From assembly GCA_029851415.1 (NCBI GenBank), contig CM056743.1, positions 11,896,727-11,960,726 of the forward strand: a stretch of DNA of 64,000 nucleotides, read 5' to 3'. Under the pieces are notes generated by a model that saw nothing but the letters and a program-made list of their open reading frames with translations, ran no database searches and was not told where the DNA came from. Position 1 is the stretch's first letter; each line of letters starts with the position of its first letter. The position numbers and the translations under genes were made by a program. Positions 35,281 through 46,480 of the stretch are shown here, piece after piece. Source of the DNA: Eretmocerus hayati (taxonomy: Eukaryota > Arthropoda > Insecta > Hymenoptera > Aphelinidae).

Positions 35281-38200
35281 CTATTCATCCAATAGGCGGA
35301 TTTGATGATTTTGGAGGGCGATTTTTGCATTTAGTGCAAGTGAAGTCTGTAACTTGGAATTTCAACATATATGATACATCTGCCTTGGCGTTTGCGCACC
35401 CCTTGGACGTGTATCACTGGGTGAGTCAATCCTTTTTGTGTTGATGTTCACACAAATAACATCAGTTGGGGTCGTTGCTACGGCCCTATTTCTATCCCTG
35501 CACTCCTGCGTCCTCCGTCTCTGGTCTGCCTTTCCGTCGGGTAGTATGACGATCCGTCAGATTCTGCATCGCTAATGTCACTGAACTGAAGATTCGTCAC
35601 TCGATTGGTGTTGATATCGAGAGGTTGGTAGCGTGGCTATTGGTTCTCCTTGCATTAGGATGTCTGGAATATTCGTCGCAGATTTATTCACACCGTGACC
35701 AGGGTCGATCACAACCATCTCGATTTGCTGCGAATTCTCTATTGAAGGAGGCCCGCGGATGATGTGTTGCTCCTTTTTTCAGAAGAATATTGCTGATTAA
35801 TGTGATCGGAGCCGTACGGTGCAGTTGAGAATTTCCCGCTTCTGATGCCATAATTCGCATGCCGCTATTGTAAAAGAGGGGAGGGGAATTGAAATTATTT
35901 CCACATAGTGCAATACGGCCTGTGGGGATTCCGTGAGCATTGCATCGCTCAGCTTTTCTATACTGCACAGCGAGTAGCTGGAAAGGCGGTGCTGAGTGGG
36001 GTTAGCAGGGGGAGCTGGCGTATGACTTTCTGTTACATGCAGATCGCTCTGGTGGTGAGGAGAGGGGGTCCCCACAGGTATCATCGGTAAAATACCGCGT
36101 GATGCGCTGTCTGCTGCGTTGGCTGCAAGCAAACAAGCAAAGGCTCAACGGCGTGTAACAAGCTGCTGTGTGTTACTTCCAACGTGTGTGGCGGAGTTGA
36201 TGGCGAGCATTGAGGAGAGGGGGCCGATGTAACTGGCGCCCCACCTGTACGTATTGTAACTCCATGTTACACACATCCAGGGTTTGGATGTTTTCCATTG
36301 AGTGTGTTACATGTTCACTCAACCTTATACCATGTATATGAGGCTCCTCAGCTGTACAGTAAATCATGTTACACATGGCGACACTCACATTCCGCTTTTC
36401 ACGGGTAGTTTGCGTCATCACATCATTGTAAAAAGTCTTCAGTTTGGCATGCCCCTGATCCTGAGGGCAGTAATAGGTCCACTACACATTCGTTACTGTC
36501 GATCTTGAGAAGTTCTAGAAAACTTTCGTATAGTATATGTAGGATGGTGTTATTGTGTGAGAGTGTGTAGTTATCTTGACAATTTATTGTAAGCATTGTT
36601 CTGCAAATATGGTAGTTTCCGAAATAGGGTGTTGACGAGGAAAAATCGATTGATGATTTCGCATTATTAAATGAATTTCGGAATCTATTGATGATATATT
36701 GCAAAAAAGTTCGCAACAATTCATTGTTGACAATGTTCTGCAAGTATGGTATGTTTCCAAAATAGAAAGTTTATGAGGAAAAACTGATTGGTAATTTCGC
36801 ACTATTAATTGGATTTTGGAATCTATTAATGATCTATTGCAAAAAGTTTGCAATCCTGTGTTTTGTTGTCTTTATAAAAATTTGTGTATATATTCATTTT
36901 TCTTGTGAAAATCGCATCATTTTTAGAAAGTTAACAAGGAGTTGATGCTCGCTATAATTTGGAAATGATTATTGAGATTTTCCGAAATGTGGTGTGGACG
37001 TTCATCCACACGATTCCTTAATGGATAATTATTACAATTATTTTCTATATCTGATCACATATCTCTAGATCTATGTAGAAATAAATTGAGTAAATTTATT
37101 GATAATCGTTATTACGAACTTTTTTTCGAATTGCAAATTCTTATATCTATGCGGGACTGAACTCGACATTATTATATGTGTTTTCATAGAGAATCTCCCG
37201 ATTTTCTAGTCACAATGTCAGTTCCGATTAATGAATGAAATTTGATAGGCCCTCGATTTTGAGATTATATTCGTATGATTTCATCGATGCCTGAGCTCAG
37301 AAGTCAAAACTGGAGGTGCCATCAGATTATTGCAATGTGTATAAAATAAAGAATTTCGGTGTCAGCAACTTCAACGCAGTTCTCCCAAGTCAATGTGGTG
37401 TCAAGTGCAGGTTCAATAGTGTCTTTTAGTCATAGTCTCAGTACAGTTTCGGGATTTCAAATCGTTGGACGTGCGATTGCACTTGTATAGATTATTATGA
37501 TTTTTTCTTGAAATCATGGAAATTGAAAATATGTTCCGGTTCCCGGTAGTCACCTGAATCCGTTAGGTTCATGTGAGTTGGATTTTCCTGATCTAAAAGT
37601 TGTGTTACAAGTGATTTTTTTTTTTTTTTCTTAGTGTGCATTTTTCTTTGTGTCATTCATGTAGTTCGATGATTGGATCTCAAAGCGGTTCTTACGCCGG
37701 AGGAACATGCGAATCAATGAAGAGCGTGCCGAGGGTGTTTTTTTTAGTGATTTGGATGTGTACTGTATAGGAGGGTTGAAGATTTGCCGGAATCAATGCA
37801 TGATTTTGACGTATGGGGATTATACGCATTATTCTTCTACAAAAAGATAGTGTGCTATGTCGAGGACACCGAATAGGAAGTTTTCAAGACTTTAATTAGA
37901 TTCCGAAGGGGTCCATCACTCTCGATTGATTTGTTCTCAATTCCTTTGGATGTCGGTCAGGTGGATACGGCCGAGCAAATCCGTCTCTTGAATTTGTAAA
38001 ATTGACTATGTGTTAATTTAAGTTTCCTTTTTCACAAAATCATGTTTTGTTGATATTGAAACTTTAATATACGGGGAAAAACTAAATTTGTCACGATGAA
38101 TTTCATGGAGGCATATCAACAATAAAATATTTGAAGTACGAAATTTCGACGGATTTTATTCAAAAGACGTAATTCCCATTGATTTAAAAATATTCAAGAG

Positions 38201-39322
38201 ATAAGGTCGTGTCCAGAAGTCAGACCTATGAATGAACTAACAATGGTCAACGTATCTTTCTAGTACTCCCGTTTTCTTGATTTTCCGGTTTTTCAATCCT
38301 TCATCATTTTTCTTGGAAGTATGTAGTAGAAATTATTTGAACTGGATATATGGAGGGGGGGGGGCGCCTGCATGAATGTAATATTTTCAAACCATCATAG
38401 GCCATATGATGTCAACAGAGAGTCTAATTTGAACACCGTGTTACCTGCAACAACCTGTTACCCATGTAACACCATGTTACAGGTCACAGTCTGTTACTTA
38501 TGTAACACCATGTTACAGCATGTTACATGGGTCGATAATGCTTTTTTCCTTCTTTTTCAGGATCCTTGTGAGGTACACTACCGAGAGTTTGAAAGGTTGT
38601 GAATCTTAAATAAGATGAAGGGTTGATGTTCGTTAGTTATTCTATGAATACTCCAAGATCAATGTGGTTTGATTGTGTCGATTTCTACTATCGACAGATC
38701 TAGAGAGAGGTGATGAATGTGAAATGGGCTTTCTACAAAAAAAAAGATTTGGAAGTCAAACGGGGAATTCCTTGGAATTATACATTTCGGTAGAATATTT
38801 GTCCGTCAGCAGAGATTCTGAATGGTTCCGATTTTCCAGTTCTGAGGGTCAAGTATCTTGATTTAAACAGCCAAAAGCTAATGAGTAACAGAATGTGGCC
38901 AAAGTGATTTGAATTCCAAATGTAACAAAATCGTGTAACCGGGTCATTCATGTAACCGGGTGTTACACATGCAACTGGATGTTACACATGTACGATACGT
39001 GGTCGTCAGAGTGTGCTTGTCGGATTTTCTCCGGAACTCGTCGTGTGGAATTTTAACACCAACAATACTCCATCCTTGGGAATGCGAAATTAATTTTGTC
39101 GTCTATTTGTTCATTGATTTGAAGATTTGAGATCTGAGTTCTTTTGAAGGATATGGGATAGAATTATGTTGAAATGATTATTCTCCATCGAGCATATGGA
39201 GTCGAGGAACATACTTTAAACGTTGCAAAAACTCAATACGCCATCATTAGGGATTGAATTTTGATCTTTCAATGGGCACTACAAAATCGGAGGAGTCTAC
39301 TTTCGCATAATTTTGATGGTGG
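35147..39322. other. Non-coding interior of the LTR element
   Basis: Four kilobases without recognisable pol. It contains a (GT)n tract at about 35252-35280, a pair of diverged direct repeats at about 36560-36730 and 36715-36850 (GGAAT.TATTGATGAT.TATTGCAAAAAAGTT), a G-run at about 38353-38364, and clusters of GTTACA/TGTAAC words at about 36225-36375, 38440-38530 and 38920-38990. No intact gene is claimed. Confidence 0.6.
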
Positions 39323-40660
39323 CTAGGATTTCCTGGATTCTGAACACAGAAAAGGGAGGGATTGTGGCGGAATTTCTTCGCCAGGGGTTCGAGGTATTAG
39401 TTGTACTTGAATGGTGCTTATATTTTGAAATAATTCCTTTCCATGGATTGAACTTCTAAATGGTTCAGAGTAACCTGTTCTGAGTGACACGTACTTTGAA
39501 AGAGTGTTTCCCAATGAGCATTTTGAAATGGAATAAGGTTGGAACCCTCTTTGTATTTTTGATTTGAAGGAACTTTTGAGATTTTCATCAAATGATCGTT
39601 TAATGAATCTTGAGGTAACTGTGTTGGAACGTTTTGCAACTGTGTGAGAGAGGGGTGTCACAGAGTCTCGTGGTGTGGTTGAGACATGGAGGAGTATGTC
39701 ATTTTCAATATTGCTTGGGTTTTCAACGGGGATGGGCGTCTTACCGTCAGGGTCGGTTGGCAGATGTATCTGCTCGGGACTCTGGTTGAGTGAGATGTTA
39801 TCACACGTGGTATCCGTTGGTTCACTTCTATTATCGTCGCGATAAGGTATGATGTCAGAAGACATTGGCACTTGTTCATGGTTTACAAGTTCAGGCTGTC
39901 GAGTGGTGCAAATTTCGTTCGTGGTGTTAACGAGAGTTGGAGTTGATTGGGGATCTTGTCGAATATTACTGACTTGAGGCTCTTTGGGCTCGGAAACGTC
40001 AGTTTTTGTTATTGACTCGTGGTGAGAATGGGATAAATTTTCATATGTTTTCAAAAAATGTGATAGCTCAGTTTTGGTTATGAAGAATTGTGTTGGATTC
40101 GAAACTAAAAGATGCATTTTGTATAGAGTGGATGGCTTCCTGGCGATCGAATTTGAGTTTAAGACAAGGACAATTTGGAGTTGTGAATCAGGGGGAAGTT
40201 TGCTAAAGTAAAAACTTTTGGCAATTTCATCGAGATTTTTATAAAGTTGGTAGTATACTGGGTCAGATGAAAAATGAGTACTTGTAAGAATGTAGTAAGC
40301 ATCTTCAAGGATTGAGAATAGCCTTTCGTAGTTTGCATCACGATCATGACTGAGCTTTAGACCACAATCTAGTAATTTTTGGCAATATTTTTCGAAAAAT
40401 GGGGTGTATAAGAAACACTTTACTATGTGTTCCACAATGTCGTTTACTGTGGAGATTCGGAAGTTTTTGAATGCATGATATGCTGGTCCAAAAAAATTGC
40501 TAAGAATAAAGTCTACTAATAAATTTTCTTCGCAAGTAGTGATAGATTTTGCTTCTGTGATTTTTTGTATGAAAAAATGTGGGTCAATATTATAGCCTTC
40601 AAATATTGGCAGGTCTAGATCAAAAAATTGGGAATTCATTCTCGTGAGATGTGGTATCAT
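39323..40660 (-). CDS. Gag-like capsid protein of the LTR retrotransposon
   Basis: Uninterrupted frame of 445 codons beginning at ATG 40660-40658, about 240 bp inside the 5' LTR remnant, the usual place for gag. Residues 15-40 contain DLPIFEGYNIDPHFFIQKI, the P-x-F-x-G pattern at the start of many Gypsy gag capsid domains; helical sequence follows to about residue 210 (LLVDFILSNFFGPAYHAF, YYQLYKNLDEIAKSFYF). The second half is low-complexity, rich in Ser, Thr, Pro and Asn, and probably disordered. There is no CCHC zinc knuckle. The intact frame in an element lacking pol suggests either selection for gag or youth. It would assemble particles that package this RNA and could depend on a relative for reverse transcriptase and integrase (inference). 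Confidence 0.75.
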   Translation of the reverse strand: MIPHLTRMNSQFFDLDLPIFEGYNIDPHFFIQKITEAKSITTCEENLLVDFILSNFFGPAYHAFKNFRISTVNDIVEHIVKCFLYTPFFEKYCQKLLDCGLKLSHDRDANYERLFSILEDAYYILTSTHFSSDPVYYQLYKNLDEIAKSFYFSKLPPDSQLQIVLVLNSNSIARKPSTLYKMHLLVSNPTQFFITKTELSHFLKTYENLSHSHHESITKTDVSEPKEPQVSNIRQDPQSTPTLVNTTNEICTTRQPELVNHEQVPMSSDIIPYRDDNRSEPTDTTCDNISLNQSPEQIHLPTDPDGKTPIPVENPSNIENDILLHVSTTPRDSVTPLSHTVAKRSNTVTSRFIKRSFDENLKSSFKSKIQRGFQPYSISKCSLGNTLSKYVSLRTGYSEPFRSSIHGKELFQNISTIQVQLIPRTPGEEIPPQSLPFLCSESRKS

Positions 40661-40882
40661 TGCATCTTTAGAAAAAATTCGTTCAGAGCCATGACTGGCA
40701 GTGTCGAATTGGATGTGAGAAAGTGCGGGATCAGCACATCGTTAGTAACAGTCGGTGTAGTTGACCGGCGTGTCTGTCAGGTGTGTCACAATCAGGAGAT
40801 ATGTCTGAGTCGGTAATTGAGGTCGATAGTTCCAGTGTGTCGAACTTGGGAGTGAGAATAGTTATGTGCAACTAAAACTGTT

Positions 40883-40902
40883 CCCCACCAGGGATGCCAA
40901 AA
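40883..40902 (-). other. Primer-binding site
   Basis: In the sense direction the LTR end ...CATAACA is followed after a TTT spacer by TGGCATCCCTGGTGGG, beginning with TGG as needed to pair with the CCA end of a tRNA. The tRNA species was not determined. Confidence 0.6.
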
Positions 40903-41017
40903 TGTTATGACCCGAGCGGAGGGCTCGGGGTAACAAATAAATTATTTGAGTTCGTGCGAACAGCTTACGGGCGGACTGCCCAGTTGCACTTACCTATTCT
41001 CTGTTATCGCGTTGATG

Positions 41018-41067
<50 letters not shown>
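40903..41067 (-). repeat. 3'-terminal 120 bp of the 5' LTR, then (TA)n breakpoint
   Basis: 40903-41022 is the same length as, and by eye identical to, 34051-34170. It then enters a (TA)n run (41022-41067). Beyond that the sequence is unrelated to the LTR. The rest of the LTR is found inverted next to another (TA)n at 52650-52671. Confidence 0.9.
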
Positions 41068-41076
<9 letters not shown>

Positions 41077-41149
41077 CAATATATTTTTAGAAATAGACAT
41101 TTACGACGACCGATTTTACAAATATACCCACTTATGACGACATTTTCAG

Positions 41150-41171
41150 TTATGACGACCGGTCGTCATAA
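41150..41171. repeat. Perfect 22-bp palindrome
   Basis: Two 11-bp halves, TTATGACGACC and its complement, meet without a loop. Near copies of TATGACGAC occur at about 41103, 41132 and 41229, so this may belong to the same repeat system as the adjacent 77-bp array. Confidence 0.9.
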
Positions 41172-41261
41172 CATTTACAAATATACCTACTCATGATGTC
41201 CAAAATCTTCAACACCTATACATGACTCATGACGACCAAAAACGATTGTTTCAGCAAACAT

Positions 41262-41575
41262 CTGTTATCTCCTCGACGGTCATCTCCCACGAGGGATGGT
41301 TAGTGTTTTGAACGCGAAACCACTGTCTAAGCAAACTACTGTTATCTCCTCGGCGGTTATCTCCCACGAGGGATGGTTAGTGTTTTGAACGTAAAACGAA
41401 GTCTAAGCACCCGTCTGTTATCTCCTCGGCGGTGGTCTTCCACGAGGGATGGTTAGTGTTTTGAACGCGAAACCACTGTCTAAGCGAACCATTATTATCT
41501 CCTCGGCGGTCATCTCCCACGAGTGATGGTTTAGTTTTTGGACGCAAAACCATTGTTCTGACCCCCGGTCATCAT
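41262..41575. repeat. Tandem array, 76-77-bp unit, four units
   Basis: Units start at about 41262, 41339, 41415 and 41492. Each contains CTGTTATCTCCTCGGCGGT, CTCCCACGAGGGATGG, TTAGTGTTTTGAACGCGAAA and CACTGTCTAAGC. Partial units flank the array. Confidence 0.9.
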
Positions 41576-42239
41576 AACTCATGATAACTGTAACAATGGC
41601 ATCTATACTGTCTGTCGTCATAAGTATACTATAATTGTAACTATATATATATATATATAGTACATATAACTAGTATACAACTACTTTGGTATACAACGCA
41701 ACTTTCCGGGACTTTCGTCGTTTTCTGGGAAGTCCCCGGAATTTTTGAAGGTGAAACCTTCTTTACCGGCGCCTGGCGTTTTCGACCCGAAGAAAAATTT
41801 TGCTCGATGCGAACTGCGGAATCCGAGTGATTCCTACGGCGCGTAACTCATCAGCCGCGTAAACGCCGTGTTTACCGTGTGATCGCCGTGGATTGCTTGT
41901 CAGTGCGGTTCCCGGCATCTAGCTGGGTGTAACAGCGTGAGCTGTGGTGAGCTGTGGTAGTGTCAGGTAGTGTTTAGGGCAGTCTGGGGCAGGCTATTAG
42001 CACTGATGTAGCGCTGTGATTGTGCTGCATGTAGCTATGTATAGTTTATTGTCAATCACGGTCGTATTTGTCAATACATGAAATGGAGTGATCATCAGTG
42101 TTTGAATGATCAACTCTTGATATAACAACTACATGTGTGAGAATATGTGTTCATGAGTAAATTGAAAACAGATTTGTCAGATCACTCATGAGTGCACACA
42201 TCAGTTAATATCACCTCTGAAGTGAAATGCCCACTTCAT

Positions 42240-43215
42240 GAGTTGAATATTATAATTCCTCATAGTCTTATCAAGAGTGTCACTCTACATATTGCAAATA
42301 GTCTACATGAGTGCGTAGCCAAAAATTGTAAACTAGTAACCGTAACCTCACATCCAAAAGAACAAAACTGAGACCTGCTGCAACTCCATTGTCTTGAACC
42401 AGTTTTTGGGTTTGGATGGAAGGTTACAGTAATTAGTTTGCCACTTTCGGCTGCATACTTGTGTATGATGAGTTGGATGTTAGAATTCCTCATAGTCTTA
42501 TCAAAAGTGTCATCGTGATGAATGTATTCTAACTGTTGAAAATAGTATACTAGAGTACGCAGCAAAAAGTTGCAAACCAGTAAACGTTATCTCACCTCCA
42601 AAAGAAGGAAACTGAGATCCGGCATATCAATTGTCTCAAACCAGTTTGAACAAGTTTTTGGGTTTGGATGAGAGGTTACAGTAATTGGTTTGTGTTGGCT
42701 TGCCACTGTTGTCTGCATATTTATGTGTGATGAGTTGAATGTTGGGATTCAGCATAGTCTTATCAAAAGTGTCTTCAAAATGAATGCATTCTAAATGTTG
42801 AAAATAGTCTACATGAGTGCGCAGCCACAAGTTGCAAACTAGTAACCGTTGCCTCTCATCCAAAAGGAGAAAACTGAGACCCGGCTACTTAATTGCCTTA
42901 ACCAGTATTTTGGTTTGCATGAGGGGTTACGGTAATTACTAATTAGTTTGCCACTTTTGACTGCGTACTTGTATATGAGTTGAATGTTGGAATTCCTAAT
43001 ATTGGTCTTTTCAAAAGTGTCATTGAGATAAATGTCATCTGAATGTTCAGAATAGTCTACATGAGTACATAGCCAAAAGTTGCATACTAGTAACTGTTAT
43101 CTTAGATCCAAAAGAAGAAAATTGAGACTCAACTTCTCAATTTACTTGAACCAGTTTCTTGATTTGGATGAGGGGTTACGATGATTAGTTTGCCAATTTT
43201 GGCTGCGTACTTATG
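42240..43215. repeat. Tandem array, roughly 235-260-bp unit, about four units
   Basis: Landmarks repeat in order: CATAGTCTTATCAAAAGTGTC (about 42257, 42491, 42750 and a variant near 43000), then GTCTACATGAGTGCGTAGCCA, AACTAGTAACCGT, CATCCAAAAGAA..AAACTGAGAC, AACCAGTTTTTGGGTTTGGATG, GGTTACAGTAATTAGTTTGC and TGTGTGATGAGTTGAATGTT. Divergence between units is moderate. Antisense ORFs in units 1 and 2 follow the repeat and are not genes. Confidence 0.85.
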
Positions 43216-46200
43216 TTAACTGTATTCGACAACTAAAATACATTCATCAAGATGAAGAATTTGCCAATATTCTACAAATAAAATTCAGAACATTCCAAAC
43301 TTGGACAATACATTCAACTTTTCAATCTAAGAACTGTTTTATACTCTTCAGTCATCTTTAGACAATGGAAATATGGCAAGATCAATCACTCAACCAGAAT
43401 ATCAGCCAATAGAGGCATCCCCTTCACTTGAGATAGTGGGACATCCTATCACATAGTTACTGGACACATTTCATTTGAAAATGTGAGAGATCTCAACCCG
43501 CAGTCAAGTGGTTTCACCTTCCTGCGTCCGTGGTCGCCACGCACATCAATTTTTTTATACAACTTCAATTTCCGGGATTCCTAGAAATTTATATATAAAA
43601 TATATACTCAGTTCTAGAATAATTATTTGACAGCAGTCTGGTTCCCGGAAATCTCAGTGATGTTTTCTGGGAATCCAACTCGATATGTTGATCTTCGTGC
43701 GAGTCAATACGTATGTACAGGTTATGTTTTTGACTTGTAATGTCCAATAGCAGAAATAATTTCTATTTGAAAAGTTTCAGTCTAAATTAAATGCCTAGTC
43801 TCATGCTGAATCCATGAAAGTTTCAAGAAATGGAGACATTACATGACCCACTGGAAATGGCTCATGAGACAAATATGGGATACACCAGAACTCCAACAAT
43901 CAAATTTTGAGGTTTTCATTCTGCATTCAGAATCGGCAAGTTCTTCTCAGTCAGGTGATTCTAAGAAGTAATTTCAAAATATTGATTGGGCCCTATACTT
44001 GAAATCTTAGGAACAACGGAGTTATTTCTAAGATCCAAGAGTTCAGAAATGTTATAGGACTAAGCTCCAATACAAAATATTCACTCCATTTAGAACAAAA
44101 AACTGAATGAGATGGATTGAATGCGACAGATGTTAAAGAATGTTGATAAGATTACCATATAACTACAAATAGATTGATTCCACATCAAAATCCTTTACAC
44201 AATCATTGATGATTAGTTACAGCAGTTTGGTAATGCCCCATCAGTTATTTTCTTTTCGCAGGTGATCTAGAAAATGTTCTCATAAAACTCCAACCAGTGG
44301 TTGAAAATTTAGGCCCAGCACCCTGGCCTAGGCTGAACTTTGACTAAAGGCGACTATTACTTCGGGCCTTAGCTAACTAGTTGAGTTTCCTGTACGATAA
44401 GATGCACAGGTGTCAATCAGTTGGTCGAATTTTGAACCCTCTTGGTTGGTTTCCCAATCTACTGGTCGATATCTAATATATAATGAATCTGCTCGTTAAA
44501 AGTGGAACCAATTCCCACAGAGTAGAGACAATCCTTCATTCAATGACCCATTCCTACCCTATTTCCAGAATAGATGCACCTCACTATAACAAAGAACAAT
44601 AGTGCATACATCCACATCGTGGGTGGAGCAATGTAAGTGTGCATTCGAATGGCTGGACAATTTCCAGCATAACCAAAACAAGTTCTAGGACTCCTTATTG
44701 TCTCCATGATCCTTTGCGCTTACTTCACATCATATTTTTCCTGAAAAAATGCAGGAATTCATTGTGAGTTAACTGAAGATGATTGTGCTCAACACTTTGA
44801 ACGGTTGAACCATACTCCATTTACACATCAGATTTCATAATAGCTTGATATATACTGTCAAGATCAAGGAAATGACTAACAATCAACCAAGTTTCAAAAT
44901 AACTACCAACAAACCCACTTTTGGGTAACTTTTCGAGAGTCTGATTTCCAATAAAGCTCATATTGAGACCCAAGATGTAAGAGCAAACTCCAGCAAGCTG
45001 ATCTCGACTTCTTTCATATTCATTATGACAGTTGGAGATATATGTATCAGATTTCATCAAATTCATGAATTAGATCCTCTCTGGATGTGGATCATGAGAT
45101 AGGCTTATATTGTCAGACTTTTCCTGCCCCTCAGCTCACATCCTAATGCTGTAATAATTGCACCACTGGGCTCCAGGCGGGGCAAAGGGAGAGGATACCT
45201 GAGAGCGATATTTTTCTCCTTTTAATTATTGACTAATTGCTAGAAATCTAGGTAATTTCGTCAAACTAATTGAAAAGTGGATAATCAACGTCAGTCTAAC
45301 ATGAAATTTCCCAAAGCCACGCATTACCTTCATAAATAGGATTCTTCTAGTGTAATCTAGATCATGTTTGGGATAGGAATAGGCCCTAAAATCCTTGTGT
45401 ATGTTTGAATACAGTTTAAAATTTGGTATACATTGGTAAGGTGTAAAGAGGAAACGAGTGTAGTTACACTCCTTCCTCTTTATACCTCAGTTGAGTGTTA
45501 TGTCGGTAAGGAAAAAAAAATACGAATAACCAGCCTTTCCATCTTCATTTTGATTGAAAGCCAGATTACTCTTGAGCGCAAATGACCATGTTAATTCCAA
45601 AAAAATTTGTAATCAAACAAGTGGCATACTTGGATGCATGTTCCTAGCTTCAAAATTGAGATCTCCTGCAATACCCAAAAAGGCGAACTCTTGGCCCAGC
45701 AACTTTCAAGTTCAGAGATAACAGAGTCGAACACAAAGTAATATAAATTTATCATCATTTGTGCTGCGCTATGCAGCACCGTGTGGTTCTCAGCCCAGTC
45801 AGCATGAAAAATCTATGTGGATATTCAAGTTATGATAATTCCAATTGGGAATTAAGTTGGCAAACGATATTTTCTCTGTGCTTTTCAAATAATCGGGCAT
45901 TCAATCCAAATCAAGTGAGAAATACTTGGCCACTTATATTTCAATTCTTTCCAACATGACACTTAGCTACATTCAATTTCTCACCATACCTCAAGAATGT
46001 TGACCAATTGCCATTTCTTTGAGAAAATCTTCAAGATTGGAAATACGTAAACTCCAGAAGAAGGTCAACTGCTGTGCTCATTGACCTAGTGTCTCACTTG
46101 CACTCTTAAAATATGATAGTCTAATGTATGGATGCGAGTGAGACACTAGATTTCCAAGCACTGTAGTAATTTCATCTCCTTTGGAAGCGAACACATAATC

Positions 46201-46480
46201 ACAATCCATTCTGTCTTAAAGGTGGAAATAATCTGCAATCTGTAAATTTTACAAATGGTCATAATGATATTGAATTCAATCATGATAACGGTGATTCTTT
46301 TAGAATACTGTCATGGGTTAGATGGAGCAATTATGTTTTTGTATTTGTAACATCTACATCATTTTGTTATATCAAGATCATGATATACAGATAAAGTCTG
46401 AACAAGGTCTAACTACGTTCCTCAATATTGAGAGCTATCTAAGATATAAGTTGCCAATAATATGTAAAGAAGGATATAAA
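43216..46480. other. Stretch without a recognised gene
   Basis: AT-rich with short ORFs only. I saw no exon with splice signals, no tandem repeat and no strong hairpin. It is downstream of the SANT-domain gene and may include its 3' UTR. Confidence 0.35.

Larger units (their letters stand above)
34051..41067 (-). mobile_element. Gypsy-like LTR retrotransposon, gag only, with split 5' LTR
   Basis: Transcribed leftward. 3' LTR 34051-35133; polypurine tract directly outside it; about 5.8 kb interior; gag at 40660-39323; primer-binding site at about 40884-40900; remnant of the 5' LTR at 40903-41022 followed by (TA)n. Nothing resembling protease, reverse transcriptase, RNase H or integrase is readable between 35134 and 39322, so this is a non-autonomous, gag-bearing element. 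The LTR starts TGTGGCGTCC and ends GGTCATAACA. The missing 940 bp of the 5' LTR are at 51711-52650 in the opposite orientation. Confidence 0.85.

Noticed and set aside
35134..39322. Degraded reverse transcriptase in the LTR element
   Set aside because: No YxDD, RNase H or integrase zinc-binding pattern was found in any frame by reading; a profile search would be needed to detect a very decayed one.
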